Source: UBA6136 sp044350805
GTDB lineage: Bacteria > Pseudomonadota > Gammaproteobacteria > Methylococcales > Methylococcaceae
Length of the DNA stretch: 64,000 nucleotides
NCBI GenBank assembly: GCA_044350805.1
Contig: JBILGU010000012.1
Coordinates: 1-64,000, forward strand
Direction of reading: 5' to 3'
Position numbers and translations under genes: made by a program
In this document: in pieces, positions 17,618 to 26,106 of the stretch
Layout: each line of letters opens with the position of its first letter
Position numbering within the stretch: the first letter of the stretch is position 1
The notes under the pieces: generated by a model
Database searches by the model: none
Seen by the model: only the letters and a program-made list of their open reading frames with translations
Told to the model about the DNA's origin: nothing

Positions 17618-18892
17618 TCAGCTCACTTCAGCCATAAAAGCCAGTAGCTTTGACCTCGGTAGCTTGCCGACAGCGTTGCGAGGCAGCGAAGGAACTTGAA
17701 TGAGCGTGCGAGGAACAAAGGCCGGATCGAGATCCCGGCGCAATGCGGACTTTACAGTTGCCAGTGAAACACTGGGATCCAGCACAACCAAAGCAGAAAG
17801 GCGCCCGACGTTCCCTTCCGCCTCATCCCCTTGAACAAAAGCGACGTCTCGAACACCCTGGATCGCAAGGGCTGCTCGCTCCAGCGCCCGGATTGAAGCC
17901 CGCTTACCCGCAATGTTCACAAGGTCCGCATTGCGGCCTTTGAGGAGAAACGTGGTATCGGTCAGGATCTCTAATTGATCTGAAACTCTTGCTGGAGAAA
18001 TCACATGGGCCGCCCTGACTTGATGCCCATCAGCTTCTGGCATGCATTCAACACCCGAGTACCAGCGCCAGACCTCGGAATCCACCGGCCGTCTTCCTGC
18101 AATAGAACCTAACTCCGTACAGCCGTACACTTCATGGAGAGGTGCCGCAAAACGCGCCTCAGCTTCACGGGCTAGCTCCAAGGGTAACGGCGCAGTGGCT
18201 GAGACGATGAACGAGACCTTTGGAAGATTTTCATCCGCAAGAGAAAGCAAGGCCCGCAAGTGTAGCGGCGTCGTGACCAAAGAGACTGGCGTCGGACCCT
18301 CTTGAAGTGCTGAAAGAATATCGCCAGGAAATAAAGGGCGACGCCAATCCAGAATGGCCTCTTCAAAAAGTGGGAGTAGCAGGGTCAACTCCAATCCATA
18401 CATGTGTTGAGGGGGGACCGTGGCAACCATCCGGATACCTTTCGCGCCACCCAACTGACGGTTAATTAACGCAGCGCTACCCCTCAGCGAAGACAATGTC
18501 TTGGGGTGAGGAACAGGATCGCCGGTCGTCCCTGAGGTGAACGGAATCACAACGGGTTGATCCAGATTCTGATCGAATCCATCAAAATGATGCTTTTGAT
18601 CTTGACCTTGGAGACGATAGGCCTGAATTTCCGCATCCCCCAGGTGATGCAATAAAGGGTAAGTTCGACTGAGCTCAGCCACCTGACCCCGACCCTGATC
18701 TGAAGGCAACAATGTAGGAATCTTCGCCATCCAGGCCGCGACAAGGCCTAACGCAAAATCAAAACGATCACTGCTGACATTCAGCACGCTCCCTTCGTGA
18801 GGAAGCTGTGCGGCAACCCGGGCGGCTTGATTTATAAATCCATCGCGTGTGACTTCACCCTGTTGAGTCAGGGCAAAAACCGAATCACCCAT
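17618..18892 (-). CDS. AMP-dependent acyl/aryl ligase of the pigment cluster (ApeH-like)
   Basis: 424 residues from the ATG at 18892, which has AGGAGG upstream; the frame is open further but without support. The P-loop TSGTTGDPVPHPK (residues about 115-127), VYGCTELGSIAGR, and LKGRNADLVNIAGKRAS are adenylate-forming enzyme motifs. NAVGKLPRSKL near the end holds the catalytic lysine. It would activate hydroxybenzoate and load it on the carrier protein. At about 424 residues it is compact for the superfamily. It is on the minus strand, downstream of soxY and a gene remnant. Confidence 0.85.
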   Translation of the reverse strand: MGDSVFALTQQGEVTRDGFINQAARVAAQLPHEGSVLNVSSDRFDFALGLVAAWMAKIPTLLPSDQGRGQVAELSRTYPLLHHLGDAEIQAYRLQGQDQKHHFDGFDQNLDQPVVIPFTSGTTGDPVPHPKTLSSLRGSAALINRQLGGAKGIRMVATVPPQHMYGLELTLLLPLFEEAILDWRRPLFPGDILSALQEGPTPVSLVTTPLHLRALLSLADENLPKVSFIVSATAPLPLELAREAEARFAAPLHEVYGCTELGSIAGRRPVDSEVWRWYSGVECMPEADGHQVRAAHVISPARVSDQLEILTDTTFLLKGRNADLVNIAGKRASIRALERAALAIQGVRDVAFVQGDEAEGNVGRLSALVVLDPSVSLATVKSALRRDLDPAFVPRTLIQVPSLPRNAVGKLPRSKLLAFMAEVS

Positions 18893-18926
18893 TGGAAACC
18901 GCCTCCTCTCCAGAAAGTCCGATTTC

Positions 18927-19145
18927 TTATGCGATGGCACGAAGGGTCGGCACGGCAAGATGATAATCATTGGCAAACGCGAGGGCATTCTCCAGCCCAT
19001 ACGGAGCGGAACGCCCCATGCAGAGGTGATTGAGATCCCCGGAGAAGCCCTCAACCAAGTGATGCTCGATCTTCACTAATCCTGAAGCCAAGACTTGACC
19101 CAGTTCACCCAAGCCGACAATCGCAATGGGCGCCTTCAACCGCAT
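18927..19145 (-). pseudogene. Internally deleted NAD(P)-binding oxidoreductase remnant
   Basis: A 72-codon frame whose first 23 codons read as the start of a Rossmann domain (IAIVGLGELGQVLASGLVK). It then jumps to a segment like the C-terminal helix of ketopantoate reductase-type enzymes (YGLENALAFANDYHLAVPTLRAIA). A complete enzyme would be about 280-320 residues, so roughly three quarters appears deleted in frame. The ATG overlaps the soxY stop by 10 bases and the AMP ligase gene follows after 34 bp, so it may still be translated. A small intact protein of unknown role cannot be excluded. Confidence 0.5.
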
Positions 19146-19615
19146 CCCCCTACTGCAACTTTCACATGCCGATCAATTCGCATCCAGCCCCGCTGATTTT
19201 GCGATAGCGCAGTGACCGGGCCGGTTTGATTGAGTTTGACTCGCAGCGATACTGTCGGAACCGCCGTGCCATGAAAATGAAAGTCAGCCAGAAGGGGACC
19301 TGGGTTTCCCTCGGCCAAAAGATAGAGACTTTCCGTTGAATCGGAAGCGCTCAATGTCACGGGAACCAGTGCGCCGTTTTCTGCGACCGTGGGAATATCG
19401 AGTAAAAGTCCCTGCTCATTCATCTGGGGGAGTTTCCCCATCAACCCATTCAAAATGTCAGCAAAGTCCGAGCCCTCATCAGACTTTCCGCCTGACTTGT
19501 TACCAAATGGGTTTGCCTCCAAGACTGGCGTCAGAAAAAGAGGAATAAGCGCGGTAAACCAGCGCAATAAACGTCGCCGATTCAAGCAGATGGGAACAAG
19601 TTCAATTGACGGCAT
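19136..19615 (-). CDS. soxY: Thiosulfate-oxidation carrier protein SoxY
   Basis: About 159 residues. It ends with VKVAVGGCG: the C-terminal cysteine arm of SoxY that holds the sulfur substrate, here one glycine short of the GGCGG described for Paracoccus. The N-terminus has NRRRLLRWF followed by a hydrophobic stretch, consistent with a twin-arginine signal. The core (LVPVTLSASDSTESLYLLAEGNPGPLLADFHF) fits the SoxY fold. The chosen start is the ATG at 19615; a GTG at 19687 would overlap soxZ. Its partner SoxZ is encoded on the opposite strand 28 bp away, which is not the usual tandem soxYZ order. Confidence 0.85.
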   Translation of the reverse strand: MPSIELVPICLNRRRLLRWFTALIPLFLTPVLEANPFGNKSGGKSDEGSDFADILNGLMGKLPQMNEQGLLLDIPTVAENGALVPVTLSASDSTESLYLLAEGNPGPLLADFHFHGTAVPTVSLRVKLNQTGPVTALSQNQRGWMRIDRHVKVAVGGCG

Positions 19616-19634
19616 CACGGGCCACAGTTTAAAT
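19606..19634 (+). promoter_or_regulatory. Candidate soxZ promoter inside the start of soxY
   Basis: TTGACG at 19606-19611, a 17-bp spacer and TTAAAT at 19629-19634. Transcription would start around 19641, which leaves almost no leader before the soxZ ATG at 19644. The AT-rich centre TTTAAA is symmetric and might also serve the minus strand. Confidence 0.4.
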
Positions 19635-19643
19635 AAGAGACCT

Positions 19644-19964
19644 ATGTCTTCGATAAAGATCAGGACCCGAAGGTCCGGGGAAAGCACGTTGGTTCGGGTT
19701 CTGATCCAACACCCGATGGAAACTGGTAGACGTCGCGATGACGAGACCGGTCAACTGATTCCTGCCCATTTCATCACGGAACTTAGGCTGTTGCATAACG
19801 GGGAACTGGTCGTCGCGGGAAACCTTTCTACGGCGGTTTCCCGAAATCCCTACTTTACCTTCGAGCTCTCCAAGGCCCAGCTCGGTGATGTCATTCGTGT
19901 GCACTGGAAGGATAATCTCGGATTGCATGACGAAGAAGAACTCAGGATCCAAAAAAATGACTGA
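19644..19964 (+). CDS. soxZ: Thiosulfate-oxidation carrier protein SoxZ
   Basis: 106 residues, no signal peptide, as expected because SoxZ is exported in complex with SoxY. The sequence has the SoxZ pattern: basic IKIRTRRSGE opening, VRVLIQHPMETGRRRDDETG, a central PAHFI, and WKDNLGLHDEEEL near the end, all parts of its immunoglobulin-like fold. It forms the SoxYZ heterodimer that carries thiosulfate sulfur through the Sox pathway. It overlaps trmB by 8 bases, an uncommon partner. No strong ribosome site is seen. Confidence 0.9.
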   Translation: MSSIKIRTRRSGESTLVRVLIQHPMETGRRRDDETGQLIPAHFITELRLLHNGELVVAGNLSTAVSRNPYFTFELSKAQLGDVIRVHWKDNLGLHDEEELRIQKND

Positions 19965-20694
19965 TGACAGCTCAAATTCCGAGTCTTTGACTGCGACTGA
20001 CCCTCAAAACTTTCGGATCAAGAGTTTTGCTCGCCGTCAGGGCCGCATCACCCCCGCACAACAAAAGGCACTGGACGAACAGTGGGCACTTTATGGCCTT
20101 GATCCTCAGGTATCACTGGATACTGAGGGCCGTTTTGGCAACCAAAATCCCATGGTGCTTGAAATCGGTTTTGGCAATGGCGACTCCCTGGTTGAGATGG
20201 CCCTCAATGATCCAGGTCACAACTATGTCGGGATTGAAGTTCATCGACCCGGAGTCGGTCATCTGTTGATCAAAACTCAGGAAGCCGGAATCTCCAATCT
20301 TAGGGTCTATGCCCACGACGCCATTGATATCCTGAATGACTGCATTGCCGATGCTTCTCTGGAAAGGGTTCAGCTGTTTTTTCCTGACCCTTGGCATAAG
20401 ACTCGCCATCACAAAAGGCGCATCGTCAAGCAGGATTTCCTCAAGCTGATCGCCCGAAAATTGATTGCGGGAGGAATTTTTCACGCAGCAACCGATTGGG
20501 AGAATTACGCTTATGACATGGCGGAGCAGTTTGCTCTGTCCGGACTTTTTACCAGCGTGAATCCAGAATCACCCTTCTCTCTCCGTCCGGATTACCGTCC
20601 CCTGACCAAGTTCGAAGCCCGAGGGCACCGTCTCGGTCATGGCGTCTGGGATCTAATCTACCGGGTCCATTCACCCATATCGTCCGTATTTTAA
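19957..20694 (+). CDS. trmB: tRNA (guanine-N7-)-methyltransferase
   Basis: 245 residues from the ATG at 19957. The SAM site LEIGFGNGDSL (residues about 68-78), the family signature FFPDPWHKTRHHKRR and the C-terminal TKFEARGHRLGHGVWDL are all present. It makes m7G46 in the variable loop of tRNAs. The start is within the end of soxZ, so translation is probably coupled. In other gammaproteobacteria trmB lies near yggT-proC-yggS, as here, where these are on the other strand. Confidence 0.93.
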   Translation: MTDDSSNSESLTATDPQNFRIKSFARRQGRITPAQQKALDEQWALYGLDPQVSLDTEGRFGNQNPMVLEIGFGNGDSLVEMALNDPGHNYVGIEVHRPGVGHLLIKTQEAGISNLRVYAHDAIDILNDCIADASLERVQLFFPDPWHKTRHHKRRIVKQDFLKLIARKLIAGGIFHAATDWENYAYDMAEQFALSGLFTSVNPESPFSLRPDYRPLTKFEARGHRLGHGVWDLIYRVHSPISSVF

Positions 20695-20753
20695 GATCTC
20701 GGTTGGCGCTTTGGTCCCAAAGGAACACGATTGCTGAATGGCGATACGGAGGT

Positions 20754-21326
20754 TCAGTTCAGCAGATACGCCAGTTCCTGGAGAGGTGGAAGCACCATCA
20801 TTCGCGCCAACTGGATGACAACCAGCGGCACCAAGGGAGATAGGTCAATTCCTCCTGTCGGCGGAAGAATGCGACGACTCCAATAGAGCAGCGGCTCCGT
20901 CAGGCTGAACAGCAGAGAAATCGCTGGATTGTAGGCCGTAGGACCAAACCAGCTCAGCAGTGATCGAATAATGATGGCGTAAAAATAGACGTTCAGAATC
21001 AGCTCAACAAGCTGTGAAACCGCAAGGATACTGACGACGCCCAGCGGAATGTTCTCGCCTCGAACCAGGAGAATCAGAAAGGAAGACAACGTTTGAAGTC
21101 CGACCATGAGGAAGATGCAGGCGCTGTCCACCCGGCCAAAACTTGGAATCAAACGCCGCAATACCCTTAAAGGGGGGTGCGTTACGCGAATCAGAAATTG
21201 TGAAACGGGATTACGGGGATCGGCTCCACACCACTGAAAAAGAAATCGCAGCAGAAGGGCAAAGATAAAGAGGCTGAAAACCGTATCGATGAGAAAGCTT
21301 AATGGCGTTGCGAGATAACTGGACAT
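20754..21326 (-). CDS. yggT: YggT family integral membrane protein
   Basis: 190 residues made of two repeats of the YggT domain, each with two membrane helices and the RVTHPPLRVLRRLIP / LTEPLLYWSRRILPP motif. It resembles bacterial YggT and plastid CCB3-type proteins; the function in bacteria is linked to envelope or osmotic homeostasis but is not firmly known. The ATG overlaps the proC stop (TAATG), so it is translationally coupled to proC. Confidence 0.9.
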   Translation of the reverse strand: MSSYLATPLSFLIDTVFSLFIFALLLRFLFQWCGADPRNPVSQFLIRVTHPPLRVLRRLIPSFGRVDSACIFLMVGLQTLSSFLILLVRGENIPLGVVSILAVSQLVELILNVYFYAIIIRSLLSWFGPTAYNPAISLLFSLTEPLLYWSRRILPPTGGIDLSPLVPLVVIQLARMMVLPPLQELAYLLN

Positions 21327-22156
21327 TACGCGTCTCCTCCAAGTTCCTTCGAAAGGACTTCCGCGCGATCCTTGGCGGCATTCATGGCACGAAGAACCAG
21401 ATCACTGAATCCTCCCGCTTCAAATGTGGCTATCGCACGTTCGGTGGTCCCTCCGGGTGAAGTCACGCGGCGGCGAAGCTCTGAAGGATCTTCAGGGGAC
21501 TCGATCGCAATCCGTCCTGCACCCAGGGCCGTTTGCTGACTGAGTAAACTCGCTGTCTTCCGATCCAGCCCTAACTGAACTCCCGCCTCCTCCATGGCCT
21601 CCATCAACAGAAAATAATAAGCAGGACCACTGCCAGAAAGGGCGGTGACCGCATCAATCAGGCTTTCTTCTTTTACCCAGACCGTGATCCCGACAGCACG
21701 GAGAATAGATTCAGCAACTTCACGTTGCCGCTCAGTGACAGCGCTCGTTGCAAAGAGGCCCGTAGCACCGCTCTGCACCATCGCCGGCGTATTGGGCATG
21801 GCTCTGACAATCGCGTTAAGGCCACCCGCCCAACGAGCAATACTATGGCATCCAATCCCTGCCGCAATACTCAATAGCAAAGGTTCCGATGTCTTTAGAG
21901 AATCCCTGAGATCCTCAAGAACGACTCGCATGACCTGAGGTTTCACTGCAAGCACCACAACGGCGGCGGACATCACCGCCTCTTGATTATGGGCGCAGAC
22001 CACTACACCAAAGCGATCTCCCAAGCTTCGGGACATGGCTTCCTGAGGATCCGATACCCGGATACGCTCGGGGGGATAGCCATCGGCGATTAAGCCAGAA
22101 ATCAGGCTACTGGCCATATTGCCGGCACCGATAAAGGCTAATGTCTCGTAGCTCAT
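21326..22156 (-). CDS. proC: Pyrroline-5-carboxylate reductase
   Basis: 276 residues from the ATG at 22156 with AGGA upstream (an in-frame TTG at 22162 is less likely). The NAD(P) motif FIGAGNMASSLISG begins at residue 6. The proline-biosynthesis signature is visible as MPNTPAMVQSGATGL and ALSGSGPAYYFLLMEAMEEAGVQLGL. The TSPGGTTERAI motif lies near the C-terminus. It catalyses the last step of proline synthesis. It is the middle gene of a yggS-proC-yggT run. Confidence 0.95.
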   Translation of the reverse strand: MSYETLAFIGAGNMASSLISGLIADGYPPERIRVSDPQEAMSRSLGDRFGVVVCAHNQEAVMSAAVVVLAVKPQVMRVVLEDLRDSLKTSEPLLLSIAAGIGCHSIARWAGGLNAIVRAMPNTPAMVQSGATGLFATSAVTERQREVAESILRAVGITVWVKEESLIDAVTALSGSGPAYYFLLMEAMEEAGVQLGLDRKTASLLSQQTALGAGRIAIESPEDPSELRRRVTSPGGTTERAIATFEAGGFSDLVLRAMNAAKDRAEVLSKELGGDA

Positions 22157-22201
22157 GGGCAATCCTGAAGGTGACGTGGTGTTTGGGATGGCGATTCTAG
22201 C

Positions 22202-22906
22202 CTAGACACGGCGCGGACCAAAGAGAGCTGTTCCGATACGGACCCATGTTGCCCCCTCACGAATAGCCCACTCGAGATCATCTGACATTCCCATGGAGAG
22301 GCTATCCATGGGCCTGGTCAGGCTTTCAGTCGCCTCTCTCAAGATGCGAAATGGCTTGCCAGGATCTTCATCCGATTGATCCATGGGTGCCGGAATGGCC
22401 ATCAGCCCCCTTAATTTAAGCCGACGAAGTTGACTGATGTGTTCTGACAACTCCGCCAGTTGGGAAATCTCAGCACCCGATTTAGTGATTTCACCGCTGA
22501 CGTTGACCTGAATGCAAATGTTAAGCGGCGGTAAATGTGCCGGTCTTTGCTGATCAAGTCGCTCTGCCGTTTTCAACCTATCCACCGTATGCACCCAATC
22601 AAAGTGCTCTGCGATCAATCGGGTTTTATTGCTCTGGATAGGCCCGATAAAATGCCAGACAATGCCGTCAAGATCTGCCGACTCCTCCTGTTTTGCGAGC
22701 GCTTCCTGAAGGTAGTTCTCCCCAAAATCCCTTTGTCCAAGCGCATAGGCGTCACGAATGGCTTGAGCAGGCTGCGTCTTGCTGACGGCAATCAACCCCA
22801 CAGAATTCACTGGCCGAGCGGCATCGGACTCTGCATTACGAATTCGCCTCTGAACGCCTTCAAATCGATCTTTGATGTCCAAACTCAGCATCCTCGTTTC
22901 AGCCAT
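22202..22906 (-). CDS. yggS: PLP homeostasis protein (YggS/PROSC family)
   Basis: 234 residues, single-domain PLP-binding TIM barrel. The lysine in AVSKTQP (residue about 43) binds pyridoxal phosphate; FGENYLQE, WHFIGPIQSNK, VHTVDRLKTAERL and the late SMGMSDDLEWAIREGATWVRIGTALFG are family hallmarks. It buffers PLP and has no known catalytic reaction. It lies 45 bp upstream of proC on the same strand, the usual arrangement. Confidence 0.93.
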   Translation of the reverse strand: MAETRMLSLDIKDRFEGVQRRIRNAESDAARPVNSVGLIAVSKTQPAQAIRDAYALGQRDFGENYLQEALAKQEESADLDGIVWHFIGPIQSNKTRLIAEHFDWVHTVDRLKTAERLDQQRPAHLPPLNICIQVNVSGEITKSGAEISQLAELSEHISQLRRLKLRGLMAIPAPMDQSDEDPGKPFRILREATESLTRPMDSLSMGMSDDLEWAIREGATWVRIGTALFGPRRV

Positions 22907-23011
22907 TTTTTCGAAAGCTCCGGGCGCTTTACCTTATAATCAAAATCTACGCAGCCGTTGGATTTTAATCCTTCATTCCGGTTTCAGCGTCCAGCTTTCC
23001 TACGGATACTC

Positions 23012-23584
23012 ATGTACTGGTTTTATCTGATCGGCATCCCTGCCCTGCTTATCGTGGTCATAACAGCGTTTCGTCGCTTTCATGACAGCCGAACAGGACG
23101 AAACACTTACACTCGCAAGGAATTTCTATTGTCCCCCGAGGAGCGACTTTTCTATGGGGCACTCCAAGAAGCTGTGGGCGAAAATTTCGAAATCTTTCCA
23201 ATGATTCACGTCGATGCTCTGATTTCTCCCAGAAATCCCTCTCTTGTCGACAAAACGTGGGATCTGTTGGATGCCCATGATGAAGGAGTTATCCCCTTTG
23301 TACTGGTAAGGAAGAGCGACCTTGGAATCGCCTGTGCGATTCAACTGGTTCAGCACAAGATTCTTCGTTCTCGCGACAAAGCCACGACTGAGTCTCCTTT
23401 AAGAACGATATGTCAGGCCGCAGGCCTTCCTCTGATTCGCATGGAGGCGGGTCCTTTTTACGACCATGAAGACATCCGTCAGGCCGTCGCAGAATCAGTT
23501 CGCCGTGAGCCCCTCTTCATCACAGAATCCGATGGACGACGGGAACCGACGCTTGATCGTCTCGAAAGACTGGATATTGACTGA
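23012..23584 (+). CDS. DUF2726 domain membrane-anchored protein
   Basis: 190 residues from the ATG at 23012 (GGA 5 nt upstream; a TTG at 22958 opens the frame earlier). One N-terminal membrane helix (YWFYLIGIPALLIVVITAF) is followed by a cytoplasmic domain that begins FLLSPEERLFYGALQEAVGENFEIFPMI-like, the pattern of DUF2726 (a restriction-endonuclease-like fold family of unknown role). It overlaps the next gene by one base. It may be co-transcribed with the spx/arsC-like gene and dapE. Confidence 0.7.
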   Translation: MYWFYLIGIPALLIVVITAFRRFHDSRTGRNTYTRKEFLLSPEERLFYGALQEAVGENFEIFPMIHVDALISPRNPSLVDKTWDLLDAHDEGVIPFVLVRKSDLGIACAIQLVQHKILRSRDKATTESPLRTICQAAGLPLIRMEAGPFYDHEDIRQAVAESVRREPLFITESDGRREPTLDRLERLDID

Positions 23585-23943
23585 TGGCGCTCCTTGTTCT
23601 TTACGGCATTCCCACCTGTGACAGCTGTCGGAAAGCGGTCGCATGGTTAAACGCGGGCGGACATGCCTACCGTTTCCACGACCTTCGCGTGGATGGCCCG
23701 CCCGATGCTAGCCAAATTCGTGCCTGGAGTCAGACATTGGGGTGGGAAACCCTTCTAAATCGCCGCAGCACCACATTTCGCGCACTGACGCCGGAGCAGC
23801 AGTCCATCACCGAAGGGGACGATGCCGTTGCTCTCATTGAGCGGTACCCGCTCCTGATCAAACGACCCCTGATTGAATCGGAATTCGGCATTGTTGCAGG
23901 ATTTGATCCCGATCGACTGACTGGAATTCTTACTCATGCATGA
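23584..23943 (+). CDS. ArsC/Spx/YffB family thioredoxin-fold protein
   Basis: 119 residues. The N-terminal GIPTCDSCRKAVAWL contains a CXXC pair (C12, C15) in the position of the Spx/ArsC active site. The later RP residues of KRPLIES are the family signature. E. coli has a homologue (yffB) directly before dapE, as here. The YffB group is proposed to be a glutathione-dependent thiol reductase and is not expected to act on arsenate; the CXXC form resembles Spx redox switches. It overlaps dapE by 8 bases. Confidence 0.85.
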   Translation: MALLVLYGIPTCDSCRKAVAWLNAGGHAYRFHDLRVDGPPDASQIRAWSQTLGWETLLNRRSTTFRALTPEQQSITEGDDAVALIERYPLLIKRPLIESEFGIVAGFDPDRLTGILTHA

Positions 23944-25069
23944 CACCGTTGCACTCACCGCCGCATTGATTGCCTGCCAATCCGTCACGCCTGACGATGC
24001 CGGCTGCATGGAATTAATTACTGCTGAACTGGAGCCATGCGGATTTAAGACCGAACACCTTGATTTTGGTCACACTCGCAATCTCTTTATGCGTCACGGG
24101 ACACAAGCACCGCTCCTTGTTTTTCTTGGTCATACCGACGTGGTTCCACCGGGCCCCGAGGCAGACTGGAAGTATCCCCCCTTCGAGGCCACGATCGACA
24201 ACGGGATGATGTATGGGCGTGGCGCCGCGGACATGAAAAGTGGCGTTGCTGCGATGGTGACCGCTCTTGCACGCTTTAGTCAGTCTCATCCGGATCACCC
24301 CGGCTCCATTGCACTCCTGATGACCAGTGACGAGGAAGGTGCTGCCCACGATGGTGTCGTCAAGGTGATCGAGACCTTCAAGCAACGGGGCGAGAGGATT
24401 GACTGGTGCGTAATTGGAGAGCCGTCAAGCTTTGACCGTCTGGGTGATGTGATTCGAGTAGGCCGTCGCGGATCCCTAAATGGCGTGCTTCGTGTCGAGG
24501 GCATCCAGGGGCATGTGGCTTATCCGGAGAAAGCTGAAAACCCGATACACCGGCTCGCGCCCGCGCTGGCTGAGCTCTCGCAAGAAGTCTGGGATCAGGG
24601 AAATGAATTTTTTCCTCCGACCAGTTTTCAGGTCTCTAACATCAAGTCAGGAACAGGCGCTGAAAATGTGATTCCTGGTCGCCTTGAAATGCTTTTCAAT
24701 TTCCGTTTTTCAACCGCGTTGACCGAAGACGACTTAAAACGCCGCGTCGCGTCAATCCTTGACCGTCATTCCCTTCGCTACACGCTTGAATGGCGTCTTT
24801 CGGGCGCCCCATTCCTGACTACGGGCTCCACGCTGATCGAGGCGACGCAGAGCGCTCTTGAAGAGGTTGTTGGCCAGCGGGCTCGACCTGATACCGGCGG
24901 AGGCACCTCTGATGGTCGTTTCGTTGCTCCTACCGGAGCGGAAGTGGTGGAATTGGGCCCTTTGAACGGCTCCATTCACAAGATTAATGAACATACTCCG
25001 GTCAAGGATATCGAAACCTTGTCAAAAATCTATGAAGTGATCCTTTGTAAGCTATTGGTTGAGCGCTAA
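23936..25069 (+). CDS. dapE: Succinyl-diaminopimelate desuccinylase
   Basis: 377 residues, M20 metallopeptidase family. Zinc-site motifs are LGHTDVVPPG, GRGAADMKSG and TSDEEG, with the late GGGTSDGRF and GPLNGSIHKINEH of DapE. It hydrolyses N-succinyl-LL-diaminopimelate in lysine and peptidoglycan precursor synthesis. It is translationally coupled to the upstream yffB-like gene by an 8-base overlap. Confidence 0.95.
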   Translation: MHDTVALTAALIACQSVTPDDAGCMELITAELEPCGFKTEHLDFGHTRNLFMRHGTQAPLLVFLGHTDVVPPGPEADWKYPPFEATIDNGMMYGRGAADMKSGVAAMVTALARFSQSHPDHPGSIALLMTSDEEGAAHDGVVKVIETFKQRGERIDWCVIGEPSSFDRLGDVIRVGRRGSLNGVLRVEGIQGHVAYPEKAENPIHRLAPALAELSQEVWDQGNEFFPPTSFQVSNIKSGTGAENVIPGRLEMLFNFRFSTALTEDDLKRRVASILDRHSLRYTLEWRLSGAPFLTTGSTLIEATQSALEEVVGQRARPDTGGGTSDGRFVAPTGAEVVELGPLNGSIHKINEHTPVKDIETLSKIYEVILCKLLVER

Positions 25070-25079
25070 GGGACTCAAA

Positions 25080-25955
25080 ATGGCTCACTTTTCAAGCCCC
25101 CTCATCGAGCCCCAGGAGGTTGTCAATCGACTTCACGACGAAAGCTGCGTGATTCTCGATGCGACCTTCACTCTTCCGGCTCAAAACAGGAACCCCCAGG
25201 CGGAGTTTGTAAAAGCTCATATCCCCGGGTCGTTTTTTTTTGACATTGATGTCGTTGCAGCGGTTGAGAGCAAACTCCCTCATATGTTGCCTTCCGTGGA
25301 AGACTTCGAAACCGCCGTCTCGGCCCTTGGGATCGGGAACGAAACGCAAATCATCGTTTACGACAGCAATCAATTCATGGCTTCAGCTCGGGTCTGGTGG
25401 ATGTTCCGAATCTTTGGCCATGAAAATATTCGGGTCATGAATGGTGGACTGACTCACTGGATAGCGCAGGGATATCCTCTGAACTCCGAAATCACGACTC
25501 CTAAGGCCCATGCTTTTTCTGCCCGGTTTAACCCAGAGCTTGTAAAAAGTTTCTCGGCGATGGAAAAAATCAGTTCCGACGCCTCGGCAACCATCCTTGA
25601 TGCGCGTCCACTGGGGCGATTTCTGGGCCAGGACCCAGAACCCCGTCCTGGGCTTCGCTCCGGTCACATCCCGGGAAGCCATAGCCTTTTCTTTCAACGT
25701 CTGCTGGATCCCCAATCTCGACGATTCTTAAGTGAAGATGCCCTCCATGCCGTCTTCAAAGAGATCCATGTAGAACCGGGCGAGTCCCTTGTTGCTACCT
25801 GTGGCAGCGGAGTGACCGCCGCCATCATCGCTCTGGCCCTGGCTGAACTCGGACATCCCAACACTCCGATTTATGATGGGTCATGGAGCGAATGGGGGCT
25901 ACCTGGCCCCCATGTTGTGGCCACGGGGACATCCTTTTCGACTTCCTCGGAATAA
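25080..25955 (+). CDS. sseA: Tandem-rhodanese sulfurtransferase, mercaptopyruvate type
   Basis: 291 residues from the ATG at 25080, which has AAGGGA upstream. Two rhodanese domains are visible: an inactive N-terminal one (HIPGSFFFDID) and a catalytic one with HIPGSHSLFF and the active loop CGSGVTA (C241). The CGSGVTA loop is that of 3-mercaptopyruvate sulfurtransferases such as E. coli SseA, while thiosulfate enzymes usually have CRKGVT. It moves sulfane sulfur to acceptors such as thioredoxin or cyanide. It starts 10 bp after dapE. Confidence 0.88.
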   Translation: MAHFSSPLIEPQEVVNRLHDESCVILDATFTLPAQNRNPQAEFVKAHIPGSFFFDIDVVAAVESKLPHMLPSVEDFETAVSALGIGNETQIIVYDSNQFMASARVWWMFRIFGHENIRVMNGGLTHWIAQGYPLNSEITTPKAHAFSARFNPELVKSFSAMEKISSDASATILDARPLGRFLGQDPEPRPGLRSGHIPGSHSLFFQRLLDPQSRRFLSEDALHAVFKEIHVEPGESLVATCGSGVTAAIIALALAELGHPNTPIYDGSWSEWGLPGPHVVATGTSFSTSSE

Positions 25956-26106
25956 CCCCAAGAAACCGACCATTTTTATCAACAAAGAATTTTTGAGATA
26001 ATGACTGATTAGGACGAGTTCCCTGACATGGAATCGTTCAATCTCTCCAGACGGCGATAAGACTTGAGACTGAGCAGCCGGATCGCACCTGAACTGATAG
26101 GACCCA

